From positions 1 to 7,508 of the forward strand of contig CAIZDF010000204.1 of assembly GCA_903931645.1 (NCBI GenBank): a DNA stretch of 7,508 bases, read 5' to 3'. Origin of the DNA: an uncultured Tolumonas sp. GTDB lineage: Bacteria; Pseudomonadota; Gammaproteobacteria; Enterobacterales; Aeromonadaceae. The notes below the pieces were generated by a model. It saw only the letters and a list, made by a program, of their open reading frames with translations, had not been told where the DNA came from and did no database searches. Shown piece after piece: positions 6,078-7,508 of the stretch (positions are counted from its first letter, which is position 1; each line of letters starts with the position of its first letter). A program made the position numbers and the translations under genes.

Positions 6078-7304
6078 ATGCCGCATTATCATTTTAAGGG
6101 GCGTGATAATCAGGGTAATGCCGTCAGTGGCGAGCTGGACGGTGTCAACGAAATGGCCGTCGCGGAACAACTGATGCGGCGCGGCATTATGCCAACCGCC
6201 CTAATCGAGCAGAAAGCAAAATCAGCCGGTATCACGCTGAACTGGTCATTGGCTTTCTCCAAGCGGATCACGCTGGAAGAGCTGGTAATGTTCACGCGTC
6301 AGATGTACGCATTGACGAAAGCGGGCATTCCTATTCTGCGCGCCATTCACGGGTTGGAAGAAAATGCGCGGGGCGATGCTTTACGTAGCGCATTAGCCAC
6401 CCTAAAAGAAGATTTAGGTAACGGTAAACCAATTTCGGTATCCATGCAGACACACCCTGATGTCTTCAGTAGCTTGTTTGTGGCCATCATTCATGTCGGC
6501 GAAAATACCGGTAAGCTGGAAGAGGCTTTTTTACAGCTCACACGCTATTTTGAGCTGGAGATGGAAACCCGCAAACGCATCAAAACAGCATTGCGTTATC
6601 CGGGTTTTGTCCTGATCGCGTTAGCGATCGCCATGACTGTGCTTAACATCTTTGTTATTCCGACCTTTGCCAATATCTTTGCCCGCTTTGGCGCCGAATT
6701 GCCGTGGGCAACCAAAGTATTACTGGCGACATCGCATTTTTTTGTCAGCTATTGGCCAGCTTTGTTCGCCGGAACCGGATTGACGGTGTTTGCTGTGCGC
6801 CGCTGGTTAAAAACTGCAACCGGCATGATGTTTTGGCATCGTCACCAACTGCGTTTGCCCATCGTCGGTTCGATATTGAAACGGGCGTTAATGGCACGCT
6901 TTTGCCGCAGTTTTGCGATGATGTTACGTTCCGGCATTCCGATCAATCAGGCGCTGAGTATGGTGGCCGATGCGGTCGATAACGTCTATATCGGTCAGCA
7001 TGTTCGCGAAATGCGCACCGGTGTCGAGCGCGGTGAAAGCTTATTGCGTATTACGACTAACAGTCATTTATTCACTGGATTAGTGATCCAAATGATTGCG
7101 GTCGGTGAAGAAACCGGCATGGTCGATCAGATGATTCAGGAGGCGGCGGAATATTATGAGCGGGAAGTGGACTACGATTTAAAAACACTGACCGCGAAAA
7201 TTGAACCGATCTTGATCGTGATAGTGGCCATTATGGTGCTGATCCTGGCGTTGGGCATCTTCACCCCGATGTGGGATATGATGCGCGTATTTAAAGGAAA
7301 ATAA
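6078..7304 (+). CDS. mshG: MshG, inner-membrane platform protein (PilC/GspF family)
   Basis: A 408-residue polytopic inner-membrane protein on which MshE acts to insert pilins into the growing MSHA fibre. The start MPHYHFKGRDNQG is typical of the family's small N-terminal domain. Two homologous T2SSF domains are visible at about 70-195 and 273-396, showing the internal duplication expected: RQMYALTKAGIPILRAI (74-90) pairs with RSFAMMLRSGIPINQAL (277-293), and VGENTG (140-145) pairs with VGEETG (342-347). Likely membrane helices are at about 177-197, 213-240 and 376-397. Length and architecture match full-length family members. The ATG is only 2 nt after the mshE stop, and no convincing Shine-Dalgarno sequence precedes it, so translation is probably coupled to mshE. 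Upstream starts are not plausible because they fall within mshE. Confidence 0.96.
   Translation: MPHYHFKGRDNQGNAVSGELDGVNEMAVAEQLMRRGIMPTALIEQKAKSAGITLNWSLAFSKRITLEELVMFTRQMYALTKAGIPILRAIHGLEENARGDALRSALATLKEDLGNGKPISVSMQTHPDVFSSLFVAIIHVGENTGKLEEAFLQLTRYFELEMETRKRIKTALRYPGFVLIALAIAMTVLNIFVIPTFANIFARFGAELPWATKVLLATSHFFVSYWPALFAGTGLTVFAVRRWLKTATGMMFWHRHQLRLPIVGSILKRALMARFCRSFAMMLRSGIPINQALSMVADAVDNVYIGQHVREMRTGVERGESLLRITTNSHLFTGLVIQMIAVGEETGMVDQMIQEAAEYYEREVDYDLKTLTAKIEPILIVIVAIMVLILALGIFTPMWDMMRVFKGK
7293..7298 (+). promoter_or_regulatory. Ribosome binding site for mshF
   Basis: AAAGGA lies 6 nt before the ATG at 7305, inside the last codons of mshG. The mshG stop TAA directly abuts the mshF ATG. 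Confidence 0.7.
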
Positions 7305-7508
7305 ATGACTCTATCGGACAATGCTGAATCGCAAATGTTAGCTTTGTTCCGAATGCTGGTGGTCGTGGTGATTATCGGCGTGTTGGCGGCCAGCTTGCTG
7401 TATTTTGCGCATCAACGTCAGCAAGATGCCGCTGAAGTCGCACTGAAATTAAGGGCTCAATTATGGCGTGAGCGATTGCCGCTACTTCAGCAGCAATGGG
7501 GAATGCAA
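7305..7508 (+). CDS. mshF: MshF, MSHA biogenesis protein, 5' part
   Basis: An open frame starts at the ATG immediately after the mshG stop and runs without a stop to the window end (68 complete codons). It has a good AAAGGA site 6 nt upstream. The product begins with a short polar segment (MTLSDNAESQ), then one hydrophobic helix at about 17-34 (MLVVVVIIGVLAASLLYF). A charged, Gln/Arg/Leu-rich helical stretch follows (HQRQQDAAEVALKLRAQLW, WRERLPLLQQQW). This is a single-pass membrane protein start, and its position right after mshG matches MshF. Family knowledge: MshF is a small protein at the junction between the secretory genes and the pilin genes (mshB, mshA), with no well-defined biochemical role. 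The start looks longer and less conserved than a prepilin leader: there is no G-F-[TS]-L-x-E cleavage motif, so I do not call it a pilin. The C-terminal part is missing. Confidence 0.82.
   Translation, partial: MTLSDNAESQMLALFRMLVVVVIIGVLAASLLYFAHQRQQDAAEVALKLRAQLWRERLPLLQQQWGMQ

Noticed and set aside
6704..6982. A second + strand open frame of 92 codons within mshG
   Set aside because: It lies fully inside a conserved membrane protein in another frame, with no recognisable product.
7305..7400. The MshF start as a possible type IV prepilin leader
   Set aside because: There is a hydrophobic helix after a short polar N-terminus, but no Gly followed by Phe/Met and Glu at +5, so prepilin peptidase cleavage is not supported.

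Overview
The window is an internal piece of an MSHA-type (mannose-sensitive haemagglutinin) type IV pilus biogenesis operon. All genes lie on the + strand in the order mshJ (3' end) - mshK - mshL - mshM - mshN - mshE - mshG - mshF (5' part). This gene set and order match the secretory half of the MSHA locus known from Vibrio, Shewanella and Aeromonas relatives, so the source is almost certainly a gammaproteobacterium of that kind. The base composition looks close to 50% GC, with frequent TTA/TTG leucine codons. That fits a moderate-GC member of the Aeromonadaceae/Vibrionales/Alteromonadales better than high-GC Aeromonas, but the genus cannot be fixed from the sequence alone.

Layout: 1-338 is the C-terminal part of MshJ (PilO-like alignment protein). 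331-678 is MshK (small periplasmic PilP/GspC-like protein). 682-2340 is MshL (lipoprotein secretin). 2344-3231 is MshM (ExeA-like AAA ATPase with a C-terminal membrane segment). 3228-4367 is MshN (single-pass membrane protein with a TPR-type periplasmic domain). 4369-6075 is MshE (GspE/PilB-type extension ATPase with an N-terminal cyclic-di-GMP-binding MshEN domain). 6078-7304 is MshG (PilC/GspF-type platform protein). 7305-7508 is the first 68 codons of MshF, open at the window end. Neighbouring genes overlap by 4-8 nt or are separated by 0-3 nt. There is no intergenic room for a promoter or terminator, so the block should be one transcript with extensive translational coupling.

How the parts fit: MshE hydrolyses ATP under the inner membrane and drives MshG, the inner-membrane platform, to add pilins. 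MshJ and MshK (with MshI, outside the window) form the periplasmic alignment bridge. MshL is the outer-membrane gate. MshM and MshN resemble the ExeA/ExeB pair that helps secretin assembly through or along the peptidoglycan. MshE's N-terminus carries both halves of the c-di-GMP-binding motif, linking pilus extension and surface attachment to second-messenger level.

I found no mobile element, tRNA/rRNA, CRISPR array, or previously undescribed system. The notable points are the c-di-GMP motif in MshE, the Ser/Asn-rich insert and lipobox in the secretin, the MshM/MshN pair, and several start codons (two of them GTG) best fixed by ribosome binding sites.
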